A stretch of 6,721 nt of DNA from DYEC01 sp034434695 (GCA_034434695.1 DAOTYY010000059.1:1-6721), one strand, 5' to 3'. Shown: positions 1 through 6,683, counted from the stretch's first letter. Notes: generated by a model from the sequence alone, not told the origin. Program-made: numbers and translations.

Positions 1-62
1 ACAAATCCTGGCAGGGCATGTGGGCTGCACTGCTCCTGGCTGGGTCCGGTGCTGCTTTCTAA
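1..62 (+). CDS. 3' end of an unidentified gene (partial)
   Basis: The third reading frame is open from the window edge to a TAA at 60-62. It would encode a C-terminus reading KSWQGMWAALLLAGSGAAF. The last 13 residues are hydrophobic and small-residue rich, which would fit the final membrane segment of a transporter or other membrane protein, but about 19 residues are too few to assign a family. An intrinsic terminator begins 10 bases after the stop, which supports this being a real gene end on the + strand. The frame choice is an inference: the other two frames are also open over this short stretch. Confidence 0.4.
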   Translation, partial: KSWQGMWAALLLAGSGAAF

Positions 63-72
63 GCTGTTATTG

Positions 73-95
73 GGCAGGGGGACTTCCTGCCTTTT
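73..95 (+). terminator. Intrinsic terminator after the partial upstream gene
   Basis: GGCAGG (73-78) pairs with CCTGCC (86-91) around a 7-base loop, and TTTT follows directly at 92-95, with a second TTTT at 99-102. It lies just past the TAA at 60-62 and ahead of the promoter of the next gene. It should isolate the URO-D-like gene from read-through. The 6-bp stem is short but entirely paired and mostly G/C. Confidence 0.6.
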
Positions 96-124
96 GCCTT
101 TTCCCGAAATTCACCCACCGCTGA

Positions 125-188
125 TGTTACAAACACAACAAATCTCTTGTATTGCATTAAGAAAAGTTATAATAGTGTAACAAACACT
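125..188 (+). repeat. Repeated TGTWACAAACAC element bracketing the promoter (candidate operator)
   Basis: TGTTACAAACAC at 125-136 and TGTAACAAACAC at 176-187 are the same 12-mer with one difference. They start 51 bp apart, close to five helical turns, so both could face the same side of the DNA. One copy lies upstream of the -35 region and the other at the transcription start. The downstream copy is also embedded in a perfect inverted repeat, AGTGT (174-178) and ACACT (184-188) around AACAA. This arrangement fits a regulator that binds both sites and loops or blocks the promoter. No regulator gene is visible, so the role is inferred. Confidence 0.4.
147..173 (+). promoter_or_regulatory. Sigma-70-like promoter for the URO-D-family gene
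   Basis: A perfect TATAAT -10 box sits at 168-173, placing transcription start near 180 and leaving a leader of about 30 bases before the ATG at 213. The -35 region is less clear. TTGTAT at 147-152 matches the consensus at four positions but gives a short 15-bp spacer, while TCTTGT at 145-150 gives 17 bp but a poorer match. The poor -35 suggests a weak or activator-dependent promoter. The surrounding repeats are listed separately. Confidence 0.6.
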
Positions 189-212
189 CTATAGACAGAA
201 AGGTAAAAAAAC

Positions 213-1376
213 ATGCCGCTTACCCCTCGCGAACGAGTGCTTGCCGCAATAAATCATGAGGAACCCGATCGTGTGCCAATTATTCTGGGCACCAGCAATA
301 CCACTGGCATCAAAATGCCAGCCTACCGTCGTCTTAAACAATTACTAGGATTTGAAGCTGAGGAACGGTATATCTACGATTGGCCCGAACTGGGCACAGC
401 GCTAATAGATGAACCTGTGCTGGAACGATTGCACAGTGATGCGCGCGGCGTTCTGGATCGCTTTCCTGAGGAAGTCTATAAACGCAATCGCGATCGTCCC
501 CCGCACAGTCCATTTATTGATGATTGGGGTAGTGGACAAAAAGAAATTGAACCAGAAGTATGGTTTCCTGGTGTTCATCCAATGGCTGATGCCACAACTG
601 TTGAAGAAATCGAGGCCTATCCCTGGCCAGACATGGATGATCCCACCCGCGTTGCCCACGTTCGAGCTCAGGCTCGCAAACTGCGGGAGGAAGATCGCTA
701 CGCGATCATTGGCACCCCTTGGCTGCTTTTTCCATTTGAGCGCGCTTTTGCCTTGCAGGGCATGGATAAATTCCTGATCAACCTGGCAACCAATCGTGAC
801 TTTGCCAAAGCACTGCTGGAAAAAATCGCTAGTTTGTGCAAGCAACTGATGGGACATTTTCTTGACGAAGCTGGTGACTTAATTGATATTATCAAAATCG
901 GCGACGATTTGGGCACCCAGGAGAGCTTGCTGATTTCACCCAAAATGTATCGTGAAATTCTCAAACCGATACACGCCGATTTCATTGCATTCATCAAAAG
1001 CAAAACAAAAGCCAAAGTCTTTTTCCACACCGATGGTGACGTATTCAACTTAATTGATGATTTTATCGAGATTGGTGTGGATATTCTCAATCCTATCCAA
1101 ACTTCGGCAGGCAGAATGTCAAATCTGCCGGAGTTAAAAAAGCGTTTTAGAGAGAAACTGACTTTCTGTGGAGCAGTAGATACCCATCATATTCTGCCAC
1201 ACGGCACACCAGAACAAGTACGTCAGGAAGTGCGCCGTGTTATCGAAATTATGGCACCCGGCGGTGGATATATGGTTTCATCTGTTCATACAATTATGAA
1301 TGATGTGCCACCAGAGAATATCCTTGCCATGGTAGATGCGGTTGAAGAGTTTGGCCATTACCCCATTAAGCTGTGA
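213..1376 (+). CDS. Uroporphyrinogen decarboxylase (URO-D)-superfamily protein, methyltransferase-like, not HemE
   Basis: This is a complete 387-residue cytoplasmic protein of the URO-D TIM-barrel superfamily, which includes HemE and the corrinoid:coenzyme M methyltransferases MtaA, MtbA and CmuA. The ATG at 213 follows GAAAGG (198-203) with a 9-base gap. The family pattern is clear. The N-terminus PLTPRERVLAAINHEEPDR is that of the methyltransferase-like branch. GDDLGTQ lies at 230-236, HTDGD at 272-276, IEIGVDILNPIQ at 285-296, and APGGGYMVSSVH followed by NDVPPEN near 348-369. The length is normal for the branch. The PVWxMRQAGR substrate motif of true HemE is absent, so haem synthesis is not supported. 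In MtaA-type enzymes zinc is held by HxC and a later Cys. Here the HxC is HTD (H272, D274) and the later position has His359, so any metal site differs. No corrinoid protein or methyltransferase partner is next to it. The substrate is unknown. It converges on the ABC operon and ends 14 bp before a shared terminator. Confidence 0.9.
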   Translation: MPLTPRERVLAAINHEEPDRVPIILGTSNTTGIKMPAYRRLKQLLGFEAEERYIYDWPELGTALIDEPVLERLHSDARGVLDRFPEEVYKRNRDRPPHSPFIDDWGSGQKEIEPEVWFPGVHPMADATTVEEIEAYPWPDMDDPTRVAHVRAQARKLREEDRYAIIGTPWLLFPFERAFALQGMDKFLINLATNRDFAKALLEKIASLCKQLMGHFLDEAGDLIDIIKIGDDLGTQESLLISPKMYREILKPIHADFIAFIKSKTKAKVFFHTDGDVFNLIDDFIEIGVDILNPIQTSAGRMSNLPELKKRFREKLTFCGAVDTHHILPHGTPEQVRQEVRRVIEIMAPGGGYMVSSVHTIMNDVPPENILAMVDAVEEFGHYPIKL

Positions 1377-1390
1377 AACCCTATCCATAA

Positions 1391-1418
1391 AAAGCCCCTC
1401 CGCTTCTGGAGGGGCTTT
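1391..1418. terminator. Bidirectional intrinsic terminator between convergent genes
   Basis: AAAGCCCCTCC (1391-1401) and GGAGGGGCTTT (1408-1418) form a perfect 11-bp stem with a 6-base loop, GCTTCT. Read on the minus strand, the stem ends in a run of five T (complement of 1389-1393), so it serves the transporter operon well. On the + strand there are three T at 1416-1418. It sits 14 bp after the URO-D-like stop and 7 bp after the stop of the second permease, so it should insulate both transcripts. Confidence 0.9.
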
Positions 1419-1425
1419 AACTTAC

Positions 1426-2691
1426 TCATTCCTTTTCGTATGGCTGACCACCTGCCGCAGGAGGTTGCCCGCGCCCAATGATTCCTGCCAGAACAATCAT
1501 TGTGACAATATATGGTGCCATCTCCAGGAATTTGTTGTGAATTGGTACCCGCAGAATAGTTAACTTGCCAGCCAAAGAGTCCGCAAAACCAAATAATAAG
1601 CCTGCACCAAACGCACCAAAAGGATTCCAATTGCCGAAAATCATCGCCGCCAGGGCAATAAATCCACGCCCGGCTGTCAAAACCTCATCGAAACGTCCCA
1701 CAGAACCCAGAATAAAATACGCACCCGCAAAACCTGCCATTGTCCCCCCCAGTAAAACCGCCATATAGCGGGTTCGATTCACTTGAATACCCAACGTATC
1801 AGCAGCTTTTGGATGTTCGCCTACTGACCGTAACCTCAACCCCCAGCGGGTATAGAACAATGCCACTGTCAGAACGATGAGCAAAATATACATCGCGTAC
1901 ACAAACAAATTGTGGCTAAAAAAAACCGGACCAATAAATGGTATTTGGGATAGACCAGGGACATCCCATGTAGGAAAACGACCAGGGTTATTTAAGTACT
2001 GATACTTCTGTAAAAATTTTGCAGAAAGGAAAGATGTCAACCCAGTCGCAAAAATATTGATCACTGTCCCAGCAATGATCTGATTAACCTTATACTTGAT
2101 TGCCAGAATAGCAAGCACACCTCCTAACAATAATCCACTCAACATTGCAGTTAAGAGCCCAAACCATATATTCACCAAACTGCCAAACAACGCAGCACAA
2201 AATGCAGCAGTCAACATCATCCCTTCAATTGCGATGTTGAACACCCCTGAGCGTTCACATAAAATACCAGAGAATGCCCCTAAAGTGAGCGGTACTGAAC
2301 GAATGACCATCACGCGCAATAACCCCGCCAGGTTCAAGGATAACCCAGAGGCACCCCAAGCCAGAAAAGCGAAGATAAAGAAACCAGAAATCAACCCCAG
2401 CACTAGATTGGTATAGCGCTTAAACCCCCTTACCAGTTGATACACCGCCAGCGCAATACTTAAGAATAACAAGATGTTCAAGGCAGTATAGGTTTCAAAA
2501 ACCCAGTCTGGTGTTTGCACCTGAGACCCCCCTGGCGTCATCCCAAAAGTTGTCTCCAACCCAGGGGTGGTGTTACGAATGAAAAACACCCAGATTGCAG
2601 CAGCGACTATCAGAAATAGAACACCCATAACCCTTTCGCGGGTGGGAGAAATATAGCTGGTTGCGGATTTGGTCATTGTCTGTGTCGTCAT
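1426..2691 (-). CDS. ABC transporter permease of the BMP/nucleoside importer family (NupQ/YufQ type), long form
   Basis: This is an inner-membrane permease subunit of the BPD_transp_2 family, the second of two that form the channel of a BmpA-NupOPQ-type importer. It has 421 residues. The core shows ERSGVFNIAIEGMML (146-160), the cytoplasmic helix region that contacts the ATPase, then RSVGEHPKAADTLGI (288-302), GRGFIALAAMIFGNWNP (341-357) and a C-terminal GRGQPPAAGGQPYEKE (406-421) typical of the subfamily. The core carries about seven or eight membrane segments. Before it, residues 1-115 add an extension with three more hydrophobic segments (about 22-38, 70-88 and 96-113) and a polar loop at 40-68. 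Family members usually begin near residue 120 of this one. The ATG at 2691 overlaps the TGA of the first permease (ATGA), and GGGAGG (2703-2698) lies 6 bases ahead, so translation is coupled and well initiated. It is the last gene of the operon and is followed by a strong terminator. The likely substrate is a nucleoside, inferred from the family only. Confidence 0.9.
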   Translation of the reverse strand: MTTQTMTKSATSYISPTRERVMGVLFLIVAAAIWVFFIRNTTPGLETTFGMTPGGSQVQTPDWVFETYTALNILLFLSIALAVYQLVRGFKRYTNLVLGLISGFFIFAFLAWGASGLSLNLAGLLRVMVIRSVPLTLGAFSGILCERSGVFNIAIEGMMLTAAFCAALFGSLVNIWFGLLTAMLSGLLLGGVLAILAIKYKVNQIIAGTVINIFATGLTSFLSAKFLQKYQYLNNPGRFPTWDVPGLSQIPFIGPVFFSHNLFVYAMYILLIVLTVALFYTRWGLRLRSVGEHPKAADTLGIQVNRTRYMAVLLGGTMAGFAGAYFILGSVGRFDEVLTAGRGFIALAAMIFGNWNPFGAFGAGLLFGFADSLAGKLTILRVPIHNKFLEMAPYIVTMIVLAGIIGRGQPPAAGGQPYEKE

Positions 2692-3959
2692 GATGAACCT
2701 CCCGCGCTGCTAATTTGTAAACGAATTTCAGGTTCTTTTGGTGTTTTCAAGCGATATATTGTGCGAATAATCGCCGGAGCTGCAATGAAAGCTAGGATCA
2801 TAGCCTGAATAATTGAAATAATATCAATAGGTATTCCTGCGGTTAATTGCATCTGGATTGCACCATTTCGTAAAAAGCCAAACAATAACGATGCCAGCAC
2901 AACCCCCAGTGGATGGCTATTCCCCAATAATGCAAGTGCAATACTGTCAAAGCCATAGCCTGAGGAGAACGCCACACCTAAATTACGGTTAACACCCAAA
3001 ACCTCGTTGGCGCCGGCTAAACCTGCCAGGCCTCCCGACAATGCCATTGTGATCACCATGCTACGCACAATATTCATCCCGGCGTATCGTGCAGCATTTG
3101 GGTTTGCTCCCACGGTTCTCAACTCAAACCCCCAGGTAGTCTTGAACAATAACAGATATACTAGAAATGCCATAAACAGAGCAATAAAGAAACCCACATG
3201 AAAGCGATTTGGGTACGGAAACAAGCGCGGAATCCAGGCGCTTCTCTCAATCGGTGCACTGATCGGAGTGGTCTTGGCAGGATCTCGCAATACCCCAGTC
3301 AATAAATACTCACTCAAACGAAAGGCAATATAGTTCATCATAATCGTGTTGATCACTTCATGTGCGCCTGTCTTTGCTTTTAACCAACCGGGGATCAAAC
3401 CCCAGATTGCCCCCCCTAACCCACCAATCAACAATGCGAGGGGAGCATGAATAATTGGGGGCAACCCTTTGATAAATACCCCTGCCCACACTGCCGCCAG
3501 CGCCCCAACAAAAATCTGTCCTTCAGCGCCAATATTGAACAGCCCAACCCGAAAGCCCAATGCCACCGCCAGACCAGCGAAAATATACGGGGTGGCTTGT
3601 ACCAGACTTTCGGATAATGGACTCAAAGCGCGGTTAATTTGTGACCAATCACCGCTCTGCAAAGCTGTTACAATCCTTTGCGGATCACCAAAAGCTCCTA
3701 AAAACAAGGCTTTATAGGTATTCCATGCTGCTTGCAGTGCTATCTTTAGCCCTTCAACCAAAGAACTCTTCAACGCAACATACACGTTCTCGGTGGTCAA
3801 CGCAGCTATCACACCGCCCAGAAACAGCCCAGTAACAATGGCTAAAATATTCACCATCATTGGGCTTCTTGTCACCTCATCCAAAAACACCACCAAAGGT
3901 TTTTGGGATATCCGACCTTTCGCTTTCGCGTTCTGTTTTTCCATTGGCTCTTTATCCAT
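2688..3959 (-). CDS. ABC transporter permease of the BMP/nucleoside importer family (NupP/YufP type)
   Basis: This is the first inner-membrane permease of the importer, in the BPD_transp_2 family. Counting from the ATG at 3959 it has 423 residues. The hallmark FRVGLFNIGAEGQIFVGALA lies at about 136-155, followed by GAHEVINTIMMNYIA (198-212), FELRTVGANPNAARYAGMN (278-296), GFDSIALALLGN (336-347) and a final segment IDIISIIQAMILAFIAAPAI (378-397). About nine hydrophobic segments can be counted. The loop after the first segment (about 55-120) is long and contains the family's YKALFLGAFGDP stretch. The frame is open further, to a TTG at 4019, but those 20 extra residues lie inside the end of the ATPase gene, look non-native and lack a ribosome site. 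The ATG at 3959, 25 bases after the ATPase stop, gives the charged cytoplasmic start MDKEPMEKQN. An ATG at 3944 is also possible, and neither has a strong Shine-Dalgarno. It overlaps the next permease by four bases, which indicates co-translation. Confidence 0.9.
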   Translation of the reverse strand: MDKEPMEKQNAKAKGRISQKPLVVFLDEVTRSPMMVNILAIVTGLFLGGVIAALTTENVYVALKSSLVEGLKIALQAAWNTYKALFLGAFGDPQRIVTALQSGDWSQINRALSPLSESLVQATPYIFAGLAVALGFRVGLFNIGAEGQIFVGALAAVWAGVFIKGLPPIIHAPLALLIGGLGGAIWGLIPGWLKAKTGAHEVINTIMMNYIAFRLSEYLLTGVLRDPAKTTPISAPIERSAWIPRLFPYPNRFHVGFFIALFMAFLVYLLLFKTTWGFELRTVGANPNAARYAGMNIVRSMVITMALSGGLAGLAGANEVLGVNRNLGVAFSSGYGFDSIALALLGNSHPLGVVLASLLFGFLRNGAIQMQLTAGIPIDIISIIQAMILAFIAAPAIIRTIYRLKTPKEPEIRLQISSAGGSS

Positions 3960-3984
3960 TACACAGAGATTGAGAAAAGAATGC

Positions 3985-5499
3985 CTACGCAGGCACAATA
4001 CCTGCCATATACAGGCCAATTTGTTCTTTTGTCACTTCCTTGGCATCTATGGTAACCAAAATCCGCCCGCGGTACATGACTGCAATCCGATCAGAAAGTT
4101 CCATGATCTCGTCCAACTCCGTTGAAACCAGCAACACAGCACAACCTTCATCACGCTTTTCAATCAGGCGATGATGGATATATTCAATCGAGCCAACATC
4201 CAGTCCACGTGTGGGTTGCGAAGCAACCAGTAATTTAATTGGGCGCGAAAACTCACGAGCCACAATCACCTTTTGCTGATTGCCGCCCGAGAGAGAGCTT
4301 AACATAGTCATAACACTTGGAGTACGAATATCAAACTTCCGTATTAGTTCCTCGGCGTTTGCATAAATGCTCGGCTGATTTAATATAACTCCGCGCGCAA
4401 AAGGCGGCTGATAATACGTATTCAGCACCAGGTTATCTTTGACAGGATAAGTCAATACTAAACCATCTTTTTGCCTATCTTCCGGAATATGCGCCGATCC
4501 AAGCTCAAAAAATTCCTTTGGTGTGGCATGAGTAACTTTCTTTCCCAAAAAGCGAATTTCCCCACCAACCGGGTGCAACAACCCAGTCACTGCTCGCACT
4601 AGCTCCGTCTGACCATTCCCCTGCACGCCTGCAATTCCCAGAATCTCACCAGCTCTAACATCAAAAGACACATCATCCACGGCGATTAGATTGCGGGTAT
4701 CCAGGACCTTTAAGTTACGCACCTGCAACACAACTTCCCCTGGTTCTGCAGGTTTTTTCTCAATTTGAAGCTCAATTTGACGGCCAACCATCATGGCAGC
4801 CAGTTTGTTCTGATCAGCTTCTTGAGGTGTAGTTGTCCCAACTACCCTGCCAGCTCGAATGACCGTAATGCGGTTAGAAAATTCCATCACCTCGCGCAAT
4901 TTGTGGGTGATAAAGATAATAGATTTACCATGTTCGACCAGAGACTTCATGATGGCAAATAACTCATTCACCTCTTGTGGAGTCAAGACAGCCGTCGGTT
5001 CATCCAGAATCAAGATTTCTGCATCGCGGAATAACAATTTGATAATCTCAACCCTCTGTTGCAACCCAACAGGCAAATCCTTTATATAAGCATCCGGATC
5101 AACTTGTAAATTGTACTGCCGGGATATTTCCCGGATGCGAGCCGCTGCCCTGCGACGGTCCAAAAAACCTCCACCACGCACATATTCATCCCCCAGCATA
5201 ACGTTATCTGTTACAGTGAAAACTGGGACCAGCATAAAATGCTGGTGAACCATCCCGATTCCCTGCGCAATGGCATCACTGGGGGAATGAATGTCTATCT
5301 TTTTTCCCCTGACAAAAATTTCCCCCTCATCAGGTTTGTACAACCCGTACAAAATGTTCATCAAGGTTGTTTTTCCTGCGCCGTTTTCGCCCAGCAGAGC
5401 AAGAATTTCACCCTGATTCAATGTCAGATCAATATGATCATTTGCTAAAACGCCGGGAAACTGTTTGGTAATACCGCGTAGTTCCAGGATTGGGTCCAT
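3985..5499 (-). CDS. Twin-cassette ABC transporter ATPase of the BMP/nucleoside importer family (NupO/YufO type)
   Basis: This is the cytoplasmic ATPase that powers the importer, with two fused nucleotide-binding domains in 504 residues, the usual length for the NupO/YufO and sugar-importer (RbsA-like) group. The first domain has Walker A GENGAGKTT (37-45), Q-loop glutamine 86, signature LPVGLQQRVEI (142-152), Walker B ILILDEP (162-168) with catalytic Glu167, and switch His199. The second domain is degenerate, as is normal in this family: its P-loop is GVQGNGQTEL (291-300) without the GKT, the signature LSGGNQQKV (403-411) is intact, and Walker B is LLVASQPTRG with no Asp-Glu pair. The first domain should therefore do most of the hydrolysis. 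The frame is open to a GTG at 5505, but that codon overlaps the ribosome site GAGG (5508-5505). The ATG at 5499, 5 bases after it, is the better start. It follows the binding-protein gene by 134 bases containing a terminator and a likely promoter, and precedes the first permease by 25 bases. Confidence 0.94.
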   Translation of the reverse strand: MDPILELRGITKQFPGVLANDHIDLTLNQGEILALLGENGAGKTTLMNILYGLYKPDEGEIFVRGKKIDIHSPSDAIAQGIGMVHQHFMLVPVFTVTDNVMLGDEYVRGGGFLDRRRAAARIREISRQYNLQVDPDAYIKDLPVGLQQRVEIIKLLFRDAEILILDEPTAVLTPQEVNELFAIMKSLVEHGKSIIFITHKLREVMEFSNRITVIRAGRVVGTTTPQEADQNKLAAMMVGRQIELQIEKKPAEPGEVVLQVRNLKVLDTRNLIAVDDVSFDVRAGEILGIAGVQGNGQTELVRAVTGLLHPVGGEIRFLGKKVTHATPKEFFELGSAHIPEDRQKDGLVLTYPVKDNLVLNTYYQPPFARGVILNQPSIYANAEELIRKFDIRTPSVMTMLSSLSGGNQQKVIVAREFSRPIKLLVASQPTRGLDVGSIEYIHHRLIEKRDEGCAVLLVSTELDEIMELSDRIAVMYRGRILVTIDAKEVTKEQIGLYMAGIVPA

Positions 5500-5540
5500 G
5501 AGCACCTCGGTTATATGATAGCTACCCTGCTCTAAGCGCT

Positions 5541-5549
5541 ATTTTACCA
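5541..5549 (-). promoter_or_regulatory. Extended -10 promoter candidate for the ATPase-permease genes
   Basis: On the minus strand TGGTAAAAT (5549-5541) matches an extended -10 element, TGn followed by a box one base from TATAAT. It lies about 40 bases before the ATPase start and downstream of the intercistronic terminator. No convincing -35 hexamer exists at 16-18 bp upstream, which is where the 17-bp palindrome lies. Extended -10 promoters often lack a -35, so this is plausible but unproven. Confidence 0.4.
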
Positions 5550-5555
5550 TAAAGA

Positions 5556-5572
5556 AAAACAATGATTGTTTT
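5556..5572. repeat. Perfect 17-bp palindrome (candidate operator) upstream of the ATPase gene
   Basis: AAAACAAT (5556-5563), a central G, then ATTGTTTT (5565-5572) form a perfect inverted repeat with 8-bp arms and a one-base centre. A one-base loop cannot form a good RNA hairpin, so recognition by a dimeric DNA-binding protein is more likely than termination. It covers the -35 region of the extended -10 promoter candidate, a position suited to repression or activation. AT-rich palindromes can also arise by chance. Confidence 0.45.
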
Positions 5573-5579
5573 GAGCAGT

Positions 5580-5611
5580 AAAAATTAGAGCCAGGCATTC
5601 CTGCCTGGCTC
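5580..5611 (-). terminator. Intercistronic intrinsic terminator/attenuator after the binding-protein gene
   Basis: GAGCCAGGC and GCCTGGCTC (5588-5596 and 5603-5611) form a perfect 9-bp stem around a 6-base loop. On the minus strand TAA and five T (complement of 5584-5580) follow. It starts 22 bases past the TAG of the BMP gene. Its place between the binding-protein gene and the ATPase gene is a known way to make much more binding protein than membrane components. It probably lets only a fraction of transcripts continue. Confidence 0.85.
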
Positions 5612-5633
5612 CTGGGGACTACTTGCCTTTGGT

Positions 5634-6683
5634 CTAGTACACACCCTCAGGGACAGTCTTGATCTCTCCAGAGATAATCTTGGGGATCAAAGCCTCAATT
5701 TCCTTCTTCAGGTCTTCAGGAACTTTGCTTTCCCAGGCGGAACCGTACTTCAGACCAACACCGCCGTTCTCCAGCGTTCCAATCCAGTTGCCAGATTGCC
5801 ACTTGCCTTCCACGACCATGCCGATAGTTTCGGTGACAAACAGATCCATGTTCTTCATAGCACTGCTGAGAATGTAATCGGCTTTATCAGGATTGGCAAG
5901 CGACCAGTCATTGTCAACGCCGATGAGCAAGCCACTCTTACGTTCTTCCATCACAGCCAGCGTACCCAGACCGACGGGGCCAGCCACAGGCATAATAATG
6001 TCCGCGCCCTCGTCCATCAGCGTCTCACCCATCTTGCGACCGTCGTCGGTGCTTTCAAAGTTGCCAACTTCCAAACCCTGGCGCTTCTCAACATCCCAGC
6101 CCAGCACCTTGACACTTGTGCCATGTACTTTGTTGTATTCAGCCACGCCCAGCGCAAAACCATCCATGAACCTTGTCGTGGCAGGGAAGGCAATACCCAC
6201 ATAGGTGCCAACTTTACCAGTCTTGGTCATGCCAGCCGCCAGATAACCATTCAGGAAAGTTGCCTGATCAATAGCAAAGCCGCTACCGCGCAGGTTATCA
6301 TAAACAAGATAATCCACGTCAATTGTAGCGAATTTCTGATTGGGATTGGCTTCCGCAGCCGCCTTAGTGGCATCTGCCAGCAGGAAACCAACGGTGATAA
6401 TCAGGTCGCATTTATCTTCCAGAAAGGCATTGATGTTAACTTCGTAATCCGCCTGCTGCTGGGACTCGAGATATTTTCCTTCAACATTCGGGTACTTCTT
6501 CATCGCGTCCTCAACACCTTTCCATGCGGTTGCGTTGAAGGACTTATCGTCAATGCCACCCACATCCGTTACCTGGCAAGCTTTTATTTTAACGTGAATT
6601 CGGGTTAGGCGGGCAAGGGCAGGTACTCGTCCAAGCCCAAAGACGGTTTTGATGGACGGCGGCAGTAAGCAATCAAGCCGCAC
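5634..6683 (-). CDS. BMP-family ABC transporter substrate-binding protein, 5' end replaced by an insertion sequence
   Basis: The mature domain of a BmpA/PnrA-family binding protein, the extracytoplasmic receptor of the adjacent importer, is clear. In the numbering from the GTG at 6683 (349 residues), VTDVGGIDDKSFNATAW (38-54) is the family's N-terminal ligand-site motif, with Phe49 in the position that stacks on the nucleoside base in PnrA. SQQQADYEVNINAF (74-87), KFATIDVDY (117-125), MPVAGPVGLG (231-240) and GVDND (255-259), where ribose-binding acidic residues sit, follow in order, and the C-terminus is complete. The first ~32 residues are not native. They are rich in Leu, Arg and Pro, contain no signal peptide or lipobox, and are encoded by DNA that in another frame is a transposase C-terminus. 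Native sequence begins near Ile33 (about 6587-6590). The GTG at 6683 lies inside the insertion sequence and is probably not a real start. Without an export signal the product cannot serve the transporter, so this is probably a broken gene or a mis-assembled junction. A terminator follows the stop. Nucleoside binding is inferred from the family. Confidence 0.85.
   Translation of the reverse strand: MRLDCLLPPSIKTVFGLGRVPALARLTRIHVKIKACQVTDVGGIDDKSFNATAWKGVEDAMKKYPNVEGKYLESQQQADYEVNINAFLEDKCDLIITVGFLLADATKAAAEANPNQKFATIDVDYLVYDNLRGSGFAIDQATFLNGYLAAGMTKTGKVGTYVGIAFPATTRFMDGFALGVAEYNKVHGTSVKVLGWDVEKRQGLEVGNFESTDDGRKMGETLMDEGADIIMPVAGPVGLGTLAVMEERKSGLLIGVDNDWSLANPDKADYILSSAMKNMDLFVTETIGMVVEGKWQSGNWIGTLENGGVGLKYGSAWESKVPEDLKKEIEALIPKIISGEIKTVPEGVY

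Noticed and set aside
402..1090. Overlapping open frames on both strands inside the URO-D-like gene (409-777 +, 402-857 -, 698-1090 -)
   Set aside because: They have no ribosome sites and low-complexity, Ser/Ile/Lys-rich translations, and they overlap a well-supported gene completely.
213..1376. Calling the 387-aa protein HemE (haem-pathway uroporphyrinogen decarboxylase)
   Set aside because: The HemE N-terminal PVWxMRQAGR motif is absent, and the N-terminus and C-terminal APGGGY...DVPPEN pattern belong to the methyltransferase-like branch.
3960..4019. A 20-residue longer first permease starting at the TTG at 4019
   Set aside because: These codons lie within the end of the ATPase gene, have no ribosome site and produce a Cys/Arg-rich stretch unlike the family. 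The ATG at 3959 is preferred.
5556..5572. The 17-bp palindrome as a second terminator
   Set aside because: A single-base centre leaves no stable loop and the arms are almost all A/T, so it is a poor RNA hairpin. A protein-binding site is more likely.
5796..6608. A 270-codon open frame on the + strand, antisense to the BMP gene
   Set aside because: The minus-strand frame has unmistakable BMP-family motifs throughout. The antisense translation has no recognisable domain and no ribosome site, and is an open shadow of the coding strand.
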